Positions 18,633 through 28,455 of a stretch of DNA of 64,000 nt are shown here, piece after piece. The first letter of the stretch is position 1, and every line of letters starts with the position of its first letter. The notes beneath the pieces were generated by a model. It was not told the origin of the DNA and searched no databases. It saw nothing but the letters and a program-made list of their open reading frames with translations. The translations under genes were made by a program, and so were the position numbers. This DNA comes from CAYFZO01 sp965223735 (GTDB lineage: Bacteria; Pseudomonadota; Gammaproteobacteria; Poriferisulfidales; Oxydemutatoraceae): assembly GCA_965223735.1 (NCBI GenBank), contig OZ245010.1, forward strand, positions 186,001 to 250,000, in the 5' to 3' direction.

Positions 18633-19787
18633 CTATCGGATCGTCGCACCGGTGCCGACCATCCCGCGCACCAGGTCGGCGAGTTTTTCCACGGCGCCGC
18701 CGTCGCCGAGCGCCCGCTTCACCCGATCGAGGTCGCGCCGGATCGTCTGTACGCGCTGCTTGTCTTCGAGCATCGCCAGCGCCTGTACGCGGATCGCGTC
18801 GGCATTGGCGTCGCCTTGGATCAACTCCGGCGCGACTGTTTTGCCGGCGACGATGTTGACCAGTCCGATACTCGGCGTTGTCACCAGACGTTTCAGCAGG
18901 AAATAGGTTGGCCATGACGTCTTGTAAATAATAATCATCGGTGTGCCGCACAGGGCGAGTTGCAGCGTGGCAGTGCCGGAGGCGGTGATCGCGAGATCGC
19001 TGCCGCGCATCGCCGCTTCGGGGTTTTCGCGGATTAACTCGCAATTGAGATGATGTTTGCGCAGTTGCCGTTTGACAATCTCCGTCGGAATGCCGGGTGC
19101 CGGCAGCAGTGAAAACCGCACCGAAGGCGCGTGCGCCGCAATCTCGGCGGCAGCGTGGCACAGCACCGGCAACAGTCGGCGCACCTCGACAACGCGGCTG
19201 CCGGGCATCAGCAGCACTTTTTTACCGCCCTCGCCGTTGTTCCTGTCGCGGGGAGGCGGGAGACCGTGCATCTGATCCACCAGCGGGTGCCCGACGTACC
19301 GCACCGGCACACCGGCGTCACGGTAGATTTTTTCCTCGAACGGGAACACCACCGCCATCATGTCGATGCGGCGGGCAATCGCCCTGATGCGTCCCGCCCT
19401 CCATGCCCATACCTGCGGGCTGATATAAAAGAGTGTTTTTACGCCGACGCAGCGCGCGACCTTCGCGAGCCTGAGGTTGAAGTCGGGATAATCGACCAGC
19501 ACCAGCAGGTCGGGGATTTCTTCTCTCAGCGCCCGCACCAGGCGGCGGTAGGCGCGTCTGAGTGCCGGGTAGTGCGCGACCACTTCAAACAGCCCGACCA
19601 GGGACAGTTCACTGGCGTCCACCAGTCGGCGCAATCCCGCGTGCTTCATTTCGGACAAGCCCATGCCGAAGCAGTCGAAACCGTCGGCGTTTTCGCCCGA
19701 GTGCAGCGCCCTGATCAAGTCCGCCGCGTGCATGTCGCCCGACGGCTCGCCCGCGACGACCATGATCTTGTAAGTCCGGCGGTGCAC
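18633..19787 (-). CDS. lpxB: Lipid A disaccharide synthase LpxB
   Basis: LpxB joins UDP-2,3-diacylglucosamine and lipid X into the lipid A disaccharide at the inner membrane. Landmarks: VVAGEPSGDMHAADLI at the N-terminus, VDYPDFNLRLA, YISPQVWAWRAGRI, VGHPLVDQM, LLMPGSRVVEVRRLLPVL, and ITASGTATLQLALCGTPMIIIYKTS. 384 residues is normal. It is the last gene of a tight operon: the upstream aminotransferase gene ends 8 nt before its start. Confidence 0.97.
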   Translation of the reverse strand: MHRRTYKIMVVAGEPSGDMHAADLIRALHSGENADGFDCFGMGLSEMKHAGLRRLVDASELSLVGLFEVVAHYPALRRAYRRLVRALREEIPDLLVLVDYPDFNLRLAKVARCVGVKTLFYISPQVWAWRAGRIRAIARRIDMMAVVFPFEEKIYRDAGVPVRYVGHPLVDQMHGLPPPRDRNNGEGGKKVLLMPGSRVVEVRRLLPVLCHAAAEIAAHAPSVRFSLLPAPGIPTEIVKRQLRKHHLNCELIRENPEAAMRGSDLAITASGTATLQLALCGTPMIIIYKTSWPTYFLLKRLVTTPSIGLVNIVAGKTVAPELIQGDANADAIRVQALAMLEDKQRVQTIRRDLDRVKRALGDGGAVEKLADLVRGMVGTGATIR

Positions 19788-19795
19788 AAGCGAGG

Positions 19796-20908
19796 TCAGT
19801 CCAGCGCCGTGATTGCGGCGGCGACGCGCCCGACGTCCGGCTCGGTCAGTTCAGGGAACATCGGCAGCGACAGGCATTCGCGTGCTATGCGTGCGGCCTG
19901 GTCGCAATTGACGTTGCGGCTGACGCCGCGCAACGAGGGTTGCCCGGTCAACGGCAACGGGTAATAGATGCGGTTGCCTATCCGCGCCTTGTCGAGCGCG
20001 GCGCTGATCGCGCCACGCCGCTGTCCGCACAAGACCGTGTATTGATTGAAGACGTGCTCGCATCCCTCGGCGCAGGCCGGTGTCCGCAGATGCCCTTTCA
20101 GGGCGTTGGTGTAAAGCGTCGCGAGTCGTCGCCGCTTGCGGTTGAAAGTTTTCACGTGCCTGAGTTTTACGCGCAGGATGGCGGCCTGGATCTCGTCGAG
20201 ACGGCTGTTGTAGCCGATGATCTCGTGGTCGGGGCCGCCGGGACTGCCGTGGTTGCGCAGCAGCCTGACGCGCTCGGCGAGGTCATGGTCGTCGGTGGTG
20301 ATCATGCCGCCGTCGCCACAACCGCCGAGGTTCTTGGTCGGGAAAAAACTGTGGCAACCCGCGAGCGACATCGCGCCGGCGTGACGACCGTTGCGGCGCG
20401 CGCCGAATGCCTGTGCGCAATCCTCGATCAGCGCGAGCCCGTGCCGGGCGGCGAGCGCCGACAATGCGTCCACGTCGGCAGGGTGGCCGTGTAGGTGCAC
20501 TGCAATGATCGCGCGGGTTTTTAGCGACAGCGCGCGCTCGGCGCTCGCCGGATCAAGCGTCAAAGTGACGGGGTCGATGTCCGCGAGCACCGGCACAGCG
20601 CCGACGTACAGTATGGCTTCCGCGGTCGCGATGAAAGAGAACGCGCTGGTGATCACCTCGTCTCCCGCGCCGACGGAGGCCGCGCGCAGCGCCAAATGCA
20701 ACGAGTCGGTGCCTGAAGCACAGGCGACGGCTTCGCGGGTGCCGACGAATGAGGCGACCTCGCGCTCGAGCGTTGCCACTTCTTCGCCGAGTATGAAACG
20801 GCCGCTTGCAAACACCCGTGTGATCGCCGCGTCAATTTCCCCCGACAGCGCGCGGTGCTGTTCGCTCAGGTCAAAAACGGGGATCGGCGGTGCGGGCGAG
20901 ACGGTCAT
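19796..20908 (-). CDS. gnnB: DegT/DnrJ/EryC1/StrS aminotransferase, probable GnnB
   Basis: A PLP-dependent sugar aminotransferase of about 371 residues. K192 in SFFPTKNLGGCGDGG is the Schiff-base lysine; ACASGTDSLHLAL, SAFSFIATAEAI, VHLHGHPADVDAL and IEDCAQAFGA are family motifs. The start is the ATG at 20908; an open frame runs another 106 codons but encodes noise. It lies between a Gfo/Idh oxidoreductase gene and lpxB. In Acidithiobacillus ferrooxidans gnnA and gnnB sit in the same order before lpxB and make UDP-GlcNAc3N, giving lipid A with amide-linked chains at position 3. The role is inferred from that context; an O-antigen amino-sugar role is the alternative. Confidence 0.75.
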   Translation of the reverse strand: MTVSPAPPIPVFDLSEQHRALSGEIDAAITRVFASGRFILGEEVATLEREVASFVGTREAVACASGTDSLHLALRAASVGAGDEVITSAFSFIATAEAILYVGAVPVLADIDPVTLTLDPASAERALSLKTRAIIAVHLHGHPADVDALSALAARHGLALIEDCAQAFGARRNGRHAGAMSLAGCHSFFPTKNLGGCGDGGMITTDDHDLAERVRLLRNHGSPGGPDHEIIGYNSRLDEIQAAILRVKLRHVKTFNRKRRRLATLYTNALKGHLRTPACAEGCEHVFNQYTVLCGQRRGAISAALDKARIGNRIYYPLPLTGQPSLRGVSRNVNCDQAARIARECLSLPMFPELTEPDVGRVAAAITALD

Positions 20909-20912
20909 GTCG

Positions 20913-21830
20913 TCAGTGTTTGAGCGTAGCCGATACCCGGATCGCTGCGTCGAGCGCGCGGCGCCCTTCGCGTCCGCCGACCAGTGGTTGTCGCGTGTCG
21001 CGTATGCACGCCAGGAAATGTTCGATTTCGACGAGCAGCGCGTCGGCTTCGGGAAACGATCGCTCGTCGCATTTGATGTTTTGCTCGTCGTCTTGGTGAC
21101 AGGCCGTGCAGCGGTTATTGTACAGGTCAATTGAAAAGTAGCAGTCTTTCTTGAACAGGCGCAATTTGCGCTCGGTTTTGCGGCTGATGCGGCTCGTCGT
21201 GATGTTGGCGGTGCAGCCGTTGGCAAACTCGATCCGGGTGTTGGCGATATCGGTGCCGTGCGACAGGATTTCGGCGCCGTTTGCCCTGACGTCGGTGATC
21301 TCGGACGGCACCAGATGCAGGATGATGTCGAGATCGTGAATCATCAGGTCGAGAATGACGCAGGTGTCTTTATTGCGCCTGCCGAGCGGCATCAGCCGCA
21401 CGCTCTCGACGAACGCCGGGTCGAACGGCAGGTCGCCGAGCGAGAGCAGCGCGGGGTTGAAGCGTTCGATGTGCCCGATCTGCAGCAGCCTGTGGTTGCG
21501 CTCGGCGACTTCAATCAGCTCATCGGCCTGCTCGAGCGAGACCGCCATCGGTTTTTCAATCAGCACGTGCGCGCCGTTTTCCAGAAAGTCGCGCGCGATC
21601 TGGTAGTGTGTCGCGGTCGGCGTTGCGATGCTGACCGCATCGAGTTCTCCCAGTAGTTTCCGGTAGTCGGTGACGGGTGCGATAGAATATTTGCCGGCAA
21701 CCTCACGGCAAACCTTTTCCTCGATATCAACGACCGCAGATAATTCACAATCCGCTATGTGTGCATATTTTTCAGCGTGGAACTTGCCGAGGTGGCCTGC
21801 TCCGATGACGCCGCAATTGAGAGTTGACAT
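20913..21830 (-). CDS. gnnA: Gfo/Idh/MocA oxidoreductase, probable GnnA
   Basis: An NAD-dependent sugar oxidoreductase. The Rossmann start is GVIGAGHLGKFHAEKY, EKPMAVSLEQADELIEV carries the catalytic-region lysine, and the C-terminal half is the usual beta-sheet dimer domain (VILDLMIHDLDIILHL). The ATG at 21830 gives the family start; upstream sequence in the same frame is not conserved. It ends 4 nt before the gnnB-like gene and so is cotranscribed with gnnB and lpxB. GnnA oxidises the 3-OH of UDP-GlcNAc so GnnB can aminate it. The pairing with an aminotransferase plus lpxB is the basis for the name; sequence alone gives only the superfamily. Confidence 0.72.
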   Translation of the reverse strand: MSTLNCGVIGAGHLGKFHAEKYAHIADCELSAVVDIEEKVCREVAGKYSIAPVTDYRKLLGELDAVSIATPTATHYQIARDFLENGAHVLIEKPMAVSLEQADELIEVAERNHRLLQIGHIERFNPALLSLGDLPFDPAFVESVRLMPLGRRNKDTCVILDLMIHDLDIILHLVPSEITDVRANGAEILSHGTDIANTRIEFANGCTANITTSRISRKTERKLRLFKKDCYFSIDLYNNRCTACHQDDEQNIKCDERSFPEADALLVEIEHFLACIRDTRQPLVGGREGRRALDAAIRVSATLKH

Positions 21831-21890
21831 TGGTTTTTCTGGAGCCGCGGTCAATCGCCGCGATGCGGTTTCTGTCGCCATGGCCGGACT

Positions 21891-22526
21891 ATGATAGCGA
21901 AAAAGTGTTTTTCCAGAGATGAGGCGTTGCCGGACTTCGGCGCCGCATTGATCGCCGGTGTCGATGAAGCCGGGCGCGGCCCGCTCGCCGGTCCGGTCAT
22001 CGCGTCGGCGGTGATCCTGCCGACGCCGCACCGGCGGCGCAGATACCATGATTCAAAGCAACTCGGCGCCGGGCGGCGTACGCGCCTGAGCCGCGCGGTC
22101 AGGTGTGAAGCGGTGGCCTGGGCGGTGGGGCGCGCCGAGGTCGAGGAGATAGACGAGTTGAACATCGCCGAAGCCAGCCTGTTGGCGATGGCGCGGGCGT
22201 TGGCAGCGCTCGCGGTGACGCCCGATCTGGCGCTGGTCGATGGTAACCGTGTGCCCTACCTTGACCTGCCCTGTTATGCGGTGGTCGGCGGCGATGACCG
22301 TATTGAAGTCATCAGCGCCGCGTCCATAGTCGCCAAGGTTGAAAGGGACGAGGAGATGCTGCAATTGCACGAGCGTTATCCGATTTATAATTTTGCCTCG
22401 CACAAGGGGTATCCGACCAAAGAACACATTCAGAATTTGGACCGATATGGCGTTTGCAGTATTCACAGAAAATCATATCGTCCGGTCAGAGAGAGGCTTG
22501 CCGCCGGTCGCAACCCCGATGCCTGA
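21891..22526 (+). CDS. rnhB: Ribonuclease HII
   Basis: RNase HII removes RNA from RNA:DNA hybrids and nicks at single ribonucleotides. The GVDEAGRGPLAGPVIASAVIL block with the D-E pair, DSKQLGAGRR, LVDGNRVP and AASIVAKVERDEEM with the last acidic residues are all present, and SHKGYPTKEH closes the domain. 211 residues is normal. It is divergent from the gnnA operon (60 nt) and 21 nt upstream of dnaE. Confidence 0.97.
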   Translation: MIAKKCFSRDEALPDFGAALIAGVDEAGRGPLAGPVIASAVILPTPHRRRRYHDSKQLGAGRRTRLSRAVRCEAVAWAVGRAEVEEIDELNIAEASLLAMARALAALAVTPDLALVDGNRVPYLDLPCYAVVGGDDRIEVISAASIVAKVERDEEMLQLHERYPIYNFASHKGYPTKEHIQNLDRYGVCSIHRKSYRPVRERLAAGRNPDA

Positions 22527-22547
22527 GGTTTGCGTGAGAATCACATC

Positions 22548-25500
22548 GTGAGTTTCGTTCATCTGCATCTGCATTCCGAGTATTCCCTGTCCGACGGCCT
22601 GTTCAGGGTCGAGGATCTGGTCAGCCGGGTTGCCGCTACCGGTACGCCTGCGGTGGCGCTGACCGATGCGGGCAACCTGTTCGGCGCGGTGAAGTTCTAC
22701 AACGCCGCGATCAAAAGCGGCGTCAAACCGATCATCGGCTGTGAGTTGATGCTGCCTTTCGACGACAATCCTGCCACCTTCGGCGCCTCCGGCGTCAGGC
22801 AGGACCTCTGTTCGGTCGTTGTGTTGTGTATGAACAATACAGGCTACCGCAATCTGACCCGGTTGGTCACACGCACTTACCTCGAAGGACGGGTGCACGA
22901 GGGAGGGCTGGCGCGGCGCGAGTGGTTTGAGGAATACAGCGACGGGCTGATCATACTGTCGGGTGGCGTGCGCGGCGACGTCGGGCGCCTTTTACTCGAA
23001 GGCAACGAGGCGAAGGTCGGCAGGGCGGTGAATTTCTGGAAGGACGCTTTTCCCGGGCGTTACTATCTCGAGGTTTACCGCACCGGACGCGACAACGAGG
23101 ATGCTTATTTTCAGCGCGTACTGCCGCTCGCGGCGCGCGAACAGTTGCCGCTGGTCGCCACCAACGACGTTTGTTTTCCGGGGGAAGATAATTTTGACGC
23201 CCACGAAGTGCGCGTGTGTATCGCTCAGGGCGGTTATACCCTGAAGGATGTCGCGCGCACGCGCCGCCACAGCCGCCGGCAATATCTCAAGAGCGTCGCC
23301 GAGATGAGCGCGTTGTTCAAGCAGGCGCCGGAGGCGCTGGAAAACGCTGCCGAGATCGCCACGCGCTGCACCGTGTTTCTCGAGCACGAAGGCATGTTGT
23401 TGCCGGATTTCGAGTTGCCGCCGGGCATCACCGAGCAGCAGTACCTGACCGAGCAGGCGACGCGGGGGTTGAAGCAGCGTCTTGGCACCGGGATGTTTGA
23501 GTCCGACGGGACTTACGCGCAAAGGCTCGAGCACGAACTCGGGATCATTCTGGACATGGGGTATGCCGGTTACTTCCTGATCGTCGCCGACTTCGTGCGC
23601 TGGGCGAAACGGCAGGGTATTCCAGTCGGGCCCGGGCGCGGTTCGGGTGCCGGTTCGCTGACGGCTTATGCGCTGGGCATCACTGAACTCGACCCGATCA
23701 GGTACGGTCTGCTGTTCGAGCGTTTCCTGAACCCCGAAAGAGTTTCGCCGCCCGATTTCGACATTGATTTCTGTATGGACAACCGCGATCGGGTGATCGA
23801 ATACGTCGCCGAACGTTACGGGCGCGACAAGGTCTGCCAGATCATCACTTTCGGCCGCCTCGCCGCGCGCCTGGTGGTGCGCGACGTCGGGCGCGTCCTC
23901 GGCAATTCCTATGGTTATGTCGATCAGCTTGCCAAGTTGATACCGGATGAACTGAACATCACGCTCGACGACGCGCTGAAGAAATCGCCCGAACTCAGTC
24001 AGCAGTATGATTCCGACGACAACGCGCGCGCCATTATCGATATCGGCCGCCAACTCGAGGGCCTGGTGCGCAATCCCGGCACGCACGCCGGCGGCGTGAT
24101 TATCTCGCCGAAGCCGTTGATCGAGTACACCGCGCTGTACCGGGAATACAAGGAGCCGACGGTCGTCACCCAACTCGACATGAAGGATCTCGAGGCCGTC
24201 GGTCTCGTCAAATTTGATTTTCTCGGTCTCCGGACATTGACCACACTCAACCGTGCGGTCTCGATCATCAGGGAGTATGCCGGCGAGGATGTCACGCTTG
24301 AGCAGATCCCGCTCGACGACCCCGAGGTTTACCGTTTTCTGCAGACCGGCATGACCCGAGCGGTGTTTCAACTTGAATCTGAGGGCATCCGGAGTTTGAT
24401 CAAAAACCTCAAGCCCGATTGTTTTGAAGACATTGTTGCATTACTTGCGCTCTACAGGCCGGGGCCGTTGCAGTCGGGCATGGTCGAGGACTATATCAGG
24501 CGCAAGCACGGTGCGGCGGTCGAGTATTGGCACCCGAGTCTCAAGCCGATACTGCGTCCGACCTACGGCGTGATCCTGTATCAGGAGCAGGTGATGCAGA
24601 TTGCGCGCGAACTCTCGGGTTACACGCCCGGCGGCGCCGACATCCTGCGTCGCGCGATGGGCAAGAAACTGCCCGAGGAGATGAACAAGCAGAGGAACGA
24701 TTTCATCAGCGGCGCAGTCGAGCGTGGTGTCAAGCATCAGGTCGTGGCGCAGATATTCGACCTGATCGAGCACTTTGCGGGTTACGGTTTCAACAAGGCG
24801 CATTCGACCGCCTACGCGCTGATAGCCTATCAAACCGCGTGGTTCAAGACTCATTACCCGGCGGCGTTCATGGCCGCGGTGCTGACGGTGGACATGGGGA
24901 ACACCGACAAGGTCGTCGAGATGATCTACGAGTGCCTTGCGATGGAGTTGAGGGTCGAGCCGCCGGACGTCAACCGCTCGCAAAACGGCTTCACGATGCT
25001 CGATGACAAGACCATTCTCTACGGCCTCGGCGCGATCCGCACCGTCGGCAGCGGCATGGTTCAGCAGATCATTGAGGAACGCGATGCAAACGGTCCCTAC
25101 AAGTCGCTGATGGATTTTTGCGTGCGCGGTGTGCCACGCAAGGTCAGGAAGAACATTGTCGAGGCGATGCTGCGCGCGGGCGCGCTGGACCTGCTCGGGC
25201 AAACGCGTTCCGAGATGTTGTGCAGCTTGGAGGCGGTGTATAACTGCGCCGAAGCGCGCGCGCACGACCAACTCGTGGGGCAGGACAGCCTGTTTAACAT
25301 CGCGGCGGACGAGGAGATCGGGGGAATTGAAATGTCCGAAGCCGCAGCGCAGACGCGCGGGGAGTTTTCACACGCACAACTGCTGCGTATGGAAAAGGAT
25401 ACGCTCGGTCTTTATCTGAGCGAACATCCGGTTACCCGTTTTGAGTCGGAACTCCGGAAGATGATCGGGCGGTGCTTGAGTGACGAAGCTGAGATCCGGG

Positions 25501-26030
25501 CTTTTGAAGGGCAGCGCAACCAGGCGCCGGTGCACCGGCTCGCCGGCGTCATCGTCGGCGTTACGCGCAAGGGGCAGCGCGGGCGCGGCGCAATGTTCAC
25601 GCTCGACGACGGCAGCCGGCGTCTGACGTTCGGAATGTATGACAAAGACTATGAGGAGTACGGACATTTACTGTCGCACGAAGGCGTCGTGATCGTTGAG
25701 GGCAGGAAGACGCTCGACGCGATGCGCACCAACAGCCGCTGGTATGCGAAGCACATCCTGACGCTCGATCAGGCGCGGCTGAAGTTCGCCAAGTCGCTGT
25801 CGATCAGTCTCAATGCCGCGACGATCCCCGACGGGTTTTCCGGGCGGCTCAGGGAATCGCTTGCGCCGTTCGTCACCGACGGCAGGTGCCCGGTGCGGGT
25901 GCGCTTTGAAAACAGCGACGCCTGCGCTGAACTCACCTTTGGTGAAGACTGGTGCGTCAGGCCTTGCGGAGAACTGTTCCGCCGCGTCAAAAGTCTCGAC
26001 GGCATACACGACGTTCACTTGGTCTATTGA
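22548..26030 (+). CDS. dnaE: DNA polymerase III alpha subunit DnaE
   Basis: Replicative polymerase. The N-terminal PHP domain begins FVHLHLHSEYSLSDGL; its histidines look more complete than in Escherichia coli, so metal binding there is possible. The polymerase core has GPGRGSGAGSL and the catalytic aspartates in PPDFDIDF (near residues 403-407). The fingers, HhH and OB regions follow; GQDSLF near residue 920 resembles the internal clamp-binding motif. I prefer the GTG at 22548, which matches the family start; a TTG at 22530 is in frame and closer to a TGAGG. 1160 residues is normal. accA follows after 15 nt. Confidence 0.97.
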   Translation: MSFVHLHLHSEYSLSDGLFRVEDLVSRVAATGTPAVALTDAGNLFGAVKFYNAAIKSGVKPIIGCELMLPFDDNPATFGASGVRQDLCSVVVLCMNNTGYRNLTRLVTRTYLEGRVHEGGLARREWFEEYSDGLIILSGGVRGDVGRLLLEGNEAKVGRAVNFWKDAFPGRYYLEVYRTGRDNEDAYFQRVLPLAAREQLPLVATNDVCFPGEDNFDAHEVRVCIAQGGYTLKDVARTRRHSRRQYLKSVAEMSALFKQAPEALENAAEIATRCTVFLEHEGMLLPDFELPPGITEQQYLTEQATRGLKQRLGTGMFESDGTYAQRLEHELGIILDMGYAGYFLIVADFVRWAKRQGIPVGPGRGSGAGSLTAYALGITELDPIRYGLLFERFLNPERVSPPDFDIDFCMDNRDRVIEYVAERYGRDKVCQIITFGRLAARLVVRDVGRVLGNSYGYVDQLAKLIPDELNITLDDALKKSPELSQQYDSDDNARAIIDIGRQLEGLVRNPGTHAGGVIISPKPLIEYTALYREYKEPTVVTQLDMKDLEAVGLVKFDFLGLRTLTTLNRAVSIIREYAGEDVTLEQIPLDDPEVYRFLQTGMTRAVFQLESEGIRSLIKNLKPDCFEDIVALLALYRPGPLQSGMVEDYIRRKHGAAVEYWHPSLKPILRPTYGVILYQEQVMQIARELSGYTPGGADILRRAMGKKLPEEMNKQRNDFISGAVERGVKHQVVAQIFDLIEHFAGYGFNKAHSTAYALIAYQTAWFKTHYPAAFMAAVLTVDMGNTDKVVEMIYECLAMELRVEPPDVNRSQNGFTMLDDKTILYGLGAIRTVGSGMVQQIIEERDANGPYKSLMDFCVRGVPRKVRKNIVEAMLRAGALDLLGQTRSEMLCSLEAVYNCAEARAHDQLVGQDSLFNIAADEEIGGIEMSEAAAQTRGEFSHAQLLRMEKDTLGLYLSEHPVTRFESELRKMIGRCLSDEAEIRAFEGQRNQAPVHRLAGVIVGVTRKGQRGRGAMFTLDDGSRRLTFGMYDKDYEEYGHLLSHEGVVIVEGRKTLDAMRTNSRWYAKHILTLDQARLKFAKSLSISLNAATIPDGFSGRLRESLAPFVTDGRCPVRVRFENSDACAELTFGEDWCVRPCGELFRRVKSLDGIHDVHLVY

Positions 26031-26045
26031 AGGTAAAATCACCGG

Positions 26046-27071
26046 ATGGCCGAGAACAGCGAACATACCGGCAGGCCCGCGACCGCGGCGTCAAACGCGC
26101 TGGATTATCTTGAGTTTGAACAGCCGATCGCCGAACTTGAATCCAAACTCGCGGAATTGCGGCGGATGTCGGACGCCGGTAATGCTTCAGGGCGCGTTCC
26201 GATTGATCTGGACAGCGAGCTCCGGCACCTCGAGAAGAAGTGTGACCGGTTGAAGGAGACTATTTATTCGAGTCTCGACGCTTGGCAGATATCACAGCTT
26301 GCGCGCCATCCCAGCCGTCCGTACACGCTCGACTACGTCGAGGCGCTGTTCACGAATTTCGAGGAGTTGCACGGCGACCGGCAGTTTGCCGACGACGCGG
26401 CGATCATCACGGGTCTCGCGCGTTTCAACGGCAAGCCGGTTGCGGTCGTCGGTCATCAGAAAGGACGCGCGACGAAGGAGAAGATCCGGCGAAACTTCGG
26501 CATGTCAAAACCCGAGGGTTATCGAAAGGCGCGGCGCCTGCTCGAGACGGCTGAACGCTTCAATTTGCCGGTGCTCACGTTCATTGATACACCGGGCGCC
26601 TATCCCGGCATCGGCGCGGAAGAGCGCGGGCAAAGCGAGGCGATTGCGGTCAATTTGAAAGTCATGTCGCAACTGAGAACGCCGATCATCAGCACGATCA
26701 TCGGCGAGGGCGGGTCGGGCGGTGCGCTCGCGATCGGCGTTGCCGACTGCCTGCTGATGTTGCAGTACAGCACTTACTCGGTGATCTCTCCCGAAGGCTG
26801 TGCGGCGATCCTGTGGAAGGATTCGAACAAGGCCGCCGCCGCCGCCGCCGCGCTCGGCATCACTTCCGAGAGGCTGAACAGCCTCGGTCTGGTCGATGAG
26901 ATCATTCCCGAACCGCTGGGCGGCGCGCACCACGACTTTCCGCAACTGTGCTCGTTGCTCAGAAACCGCCTGTCGTCTCGGCTGGAACGTCTGCAGGCGA
27001 TGGAAACGAATAAGTTGCTCGAAGCGCGTTATCAGAAGTTCGTGAACGTCGGTCACTTCCAGATTGGCTGA
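26046..27071 (+). CDS. accA: Acetyl-CoA carboxylase carboxyltransferase subunit alpha
   Basis: The alpha half of the carboxyltransferase that transfers CO2 to acetyl-CoA in fatty acid synthesis. The family opening LDYLEFEQPIAELESKL starts at about residue 19, leaving a short non-conserved N-terminal extension of 18 residues. HPSRPYTLDYVEALF, ELHGDRQFADD, GHQKGRATKEKI, FIDTPGAYPGIGAEERGQ and ISPEGCAAILWKD are all present. TAAAAT lies 6 nt before the ATG. The stop overlaps the tilS start (TGATG). Confidence 0.97.
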   Translation: MAENSEHTGRPATAASNALDYLEFEQPIAELESKLAELRRMSDAGNASGRVPIDLDSELRHLEKKCDRLKETIYSSLDAWQISQLARHPSRPYTLDYVEALFTNFEELHGDRQFADDAAIITGLARFNGKPVAVVGHQKGRATKEKIRRNFGMSKPEGYRKARRLLETAERFNLPVLTFIDTPGAYPGIGAEERGQSEAIAVNLKVMSQLRTPIISTIIGEGGSGGALAIGVADCLLMLQYSTYSVISPEGCAAILWKDSNKAAAAAAALGITSERLNSLGLVDEIIPEPLGGAHHDFPQLCSLLRNRLSSRLERLQAMETNKLLEARYQKFVNVGHFQIG

Positions 27072-28333
27072 TGTCGGCGCCTGAAAATCCTGTTCGCGCG
27101 CGTATCACTGATCTGGTGGATGAGTTCGCCGCACGCCGGGTGTTGGTTGCGTACAGCGGCGGCGTCGATTCGACGATGTTGCTGCATTGCACGGCGCAAT
27201 GTCTTGCGCAGGGGCAGATTGAACTCGTCGCCGTGCACGTTCACCACGGCCTGAACGTCGCCGCCGACCGGTGGGAGCGGTTTTGCCGGCGTACGGCGAC
27301 GCAGTACGGCGCGGCTTTTCATTCGCTGCGGGTGAATGCCGCCGCGCGTGGCGGGCGCAGTCCTGAAGAGGCGGCGCGCAGTGCGCGCTATGCGGCGCTG
27401 AAAGCCTTGACGCAAAACGGTGATGTGCTGATGACGGCGCACCACCGCGACGACCAGGCCGAGACCCTTTTATTGCAGCTGCTGCGCGGCGGCGGCCCTG
27501 AGGGCCTCGCGGCGATGCCGGCGCGGGTGTGCTTTGGAGGCGGCCATATCGCGCGTCCGCTGCTGGATACGCCGCGCGCACAGATCGAGCGATACGTCCG
27601 CGACTACGGTCTCGAATGGCTCGACGACCCCGCTAACGATGATCCGCGTTACGACCGCAATTACATTCGGCAGCGGCTCGCGCCGGTGCTGTGCGAGCGT
27701 TGGCCCGCGTGGCGCGATACCTTTGCGCGTGCCGCGAGACATCAGGGCGAGGCCTGCGAGTTGATCGAGGAACTTGCGCGGCGGCAGTACCGGCGCTGCC
27801 GTGATGCGGGCAACACTTTGTCGGTCGGGCGTTGTGCCGAACTGCCCGACGCCGAAAGAAAAGCGGTTCTGAGGTATTGGATCAGGCGGAGCGGGTTGCC
27901 GGCGCCTTCCGAGAAGCAGTTGTTGCACCTGATCGCCGTTTTGCTGTCGGGCGCTGCGTGCGCTGGTGCGCTAGTGTGCTGGCCCGGCGCCGAAGTGCGT
28001 CATTATCGCGGGCGCCTGTACGCGATGGCGCCGCGTGCGCCACTGGTCGATAAAAGCACGCGGCGCTGGCCTTGCGGCACCGATCTCGAATTGCCGGAGA
28101 TCAACGCGACGTTGACTTGGCGGCAGTTGCTCGAACGTGCGCCCGAACTGGGAGACGTTTCATCGCTGACCGTGCGCCTGCGTCGTGGCGGCGAACGATG
28201 CGCGTTTGCCGGTGGGCGCTTTCACAAGCACCTGAAGAAGGTTTTTCAGGAACGCGGCGTGCCACCGTGGGAGCGCGACCGCGTGCCCTTGATCTACGTC
28301 GGCGATGAACTGCGGGTCGTGTGGGCGACCTGA
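27071..28333 (+). CDS. tilS: tRNA(Ile)-lysidine synthetase TilS
   Basis: TilS puts lysine on C34 of the tRNA that reads AUA. The PP-loop SGGVDS is at residues 29-34, and HVHHGLNVAADRWERFC, EEAARSARYAAL, TAHHRDDQAETLLLQLLRGGGPEGLAAMP and RPLLDTPRAQIERYV with DPANDDPRYDRNYIR are the family signature. The C-terminal part carries the TilS substrate-binding domain (RLRRGGERCAF, then VPPWERDRVPLIYVGDEL). It is translationally coupled to accA. Confidence 0.96.
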   Translation: MSAPENPVRARITDLVDEFAARRVLVAYSGGVDSTMLLHCTAQCLAQGQIELVAVHVHHGLNVAADRWERFCRRTATQYGAAFHSLRVNAAARGGRSPEEAARSARYAALKALTQNGDVLMTAHHRDDQAETLLLQLLRGGGPEGLAAMPARVCFGGGHIARPLLDTPRAQIERYVRDYGLEWLDDPANDDPRYDRNYIRQRLAPVLCERWPAWRDTFARAARHQGEACELIEELARRQYRRCRDAGNTLSVGRCAELPDAERKAVLRYWIRRSGLPAPSEKQLLHLIAVLLSGAACAGALVCWPGAEVRHYRGRLYAMAPRAPLVDKSTRRWPCGTDLELPEINATLTWRQLLERAPELGDVSSLTVRLRRGGERCAFAGGRFHKHLKKVFQERGVPPWERDRVPLIYVGDELRVVWAT

Positions 28334-28438
28334 CCGGCGGAACGTAACGTCCGGATTCTTTGCCGGGATAACTTTGTGTAAATATCTGAAAGCATGGTTT
28401 CTTCGTGACGCAACGGACGAGGGAATTTGCCGAAAGTG

Positions 28439-28447
28439 TGGTATATT
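28439..28447 (+). promoter_or_regulatory. Extended -10 promoter of pyrG, predicted near-leaderless
   Basis: TGGTATATT fits the extended -10 form TGnTATAAT. The -10 ends 8 nt before the pyrG ATG, so transcription would start within two bases of the start codon and no ribosome site is available. No good -35 is visible. Confidence 0.5.
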
Positions 28448-28455
28448 AGTGAACC

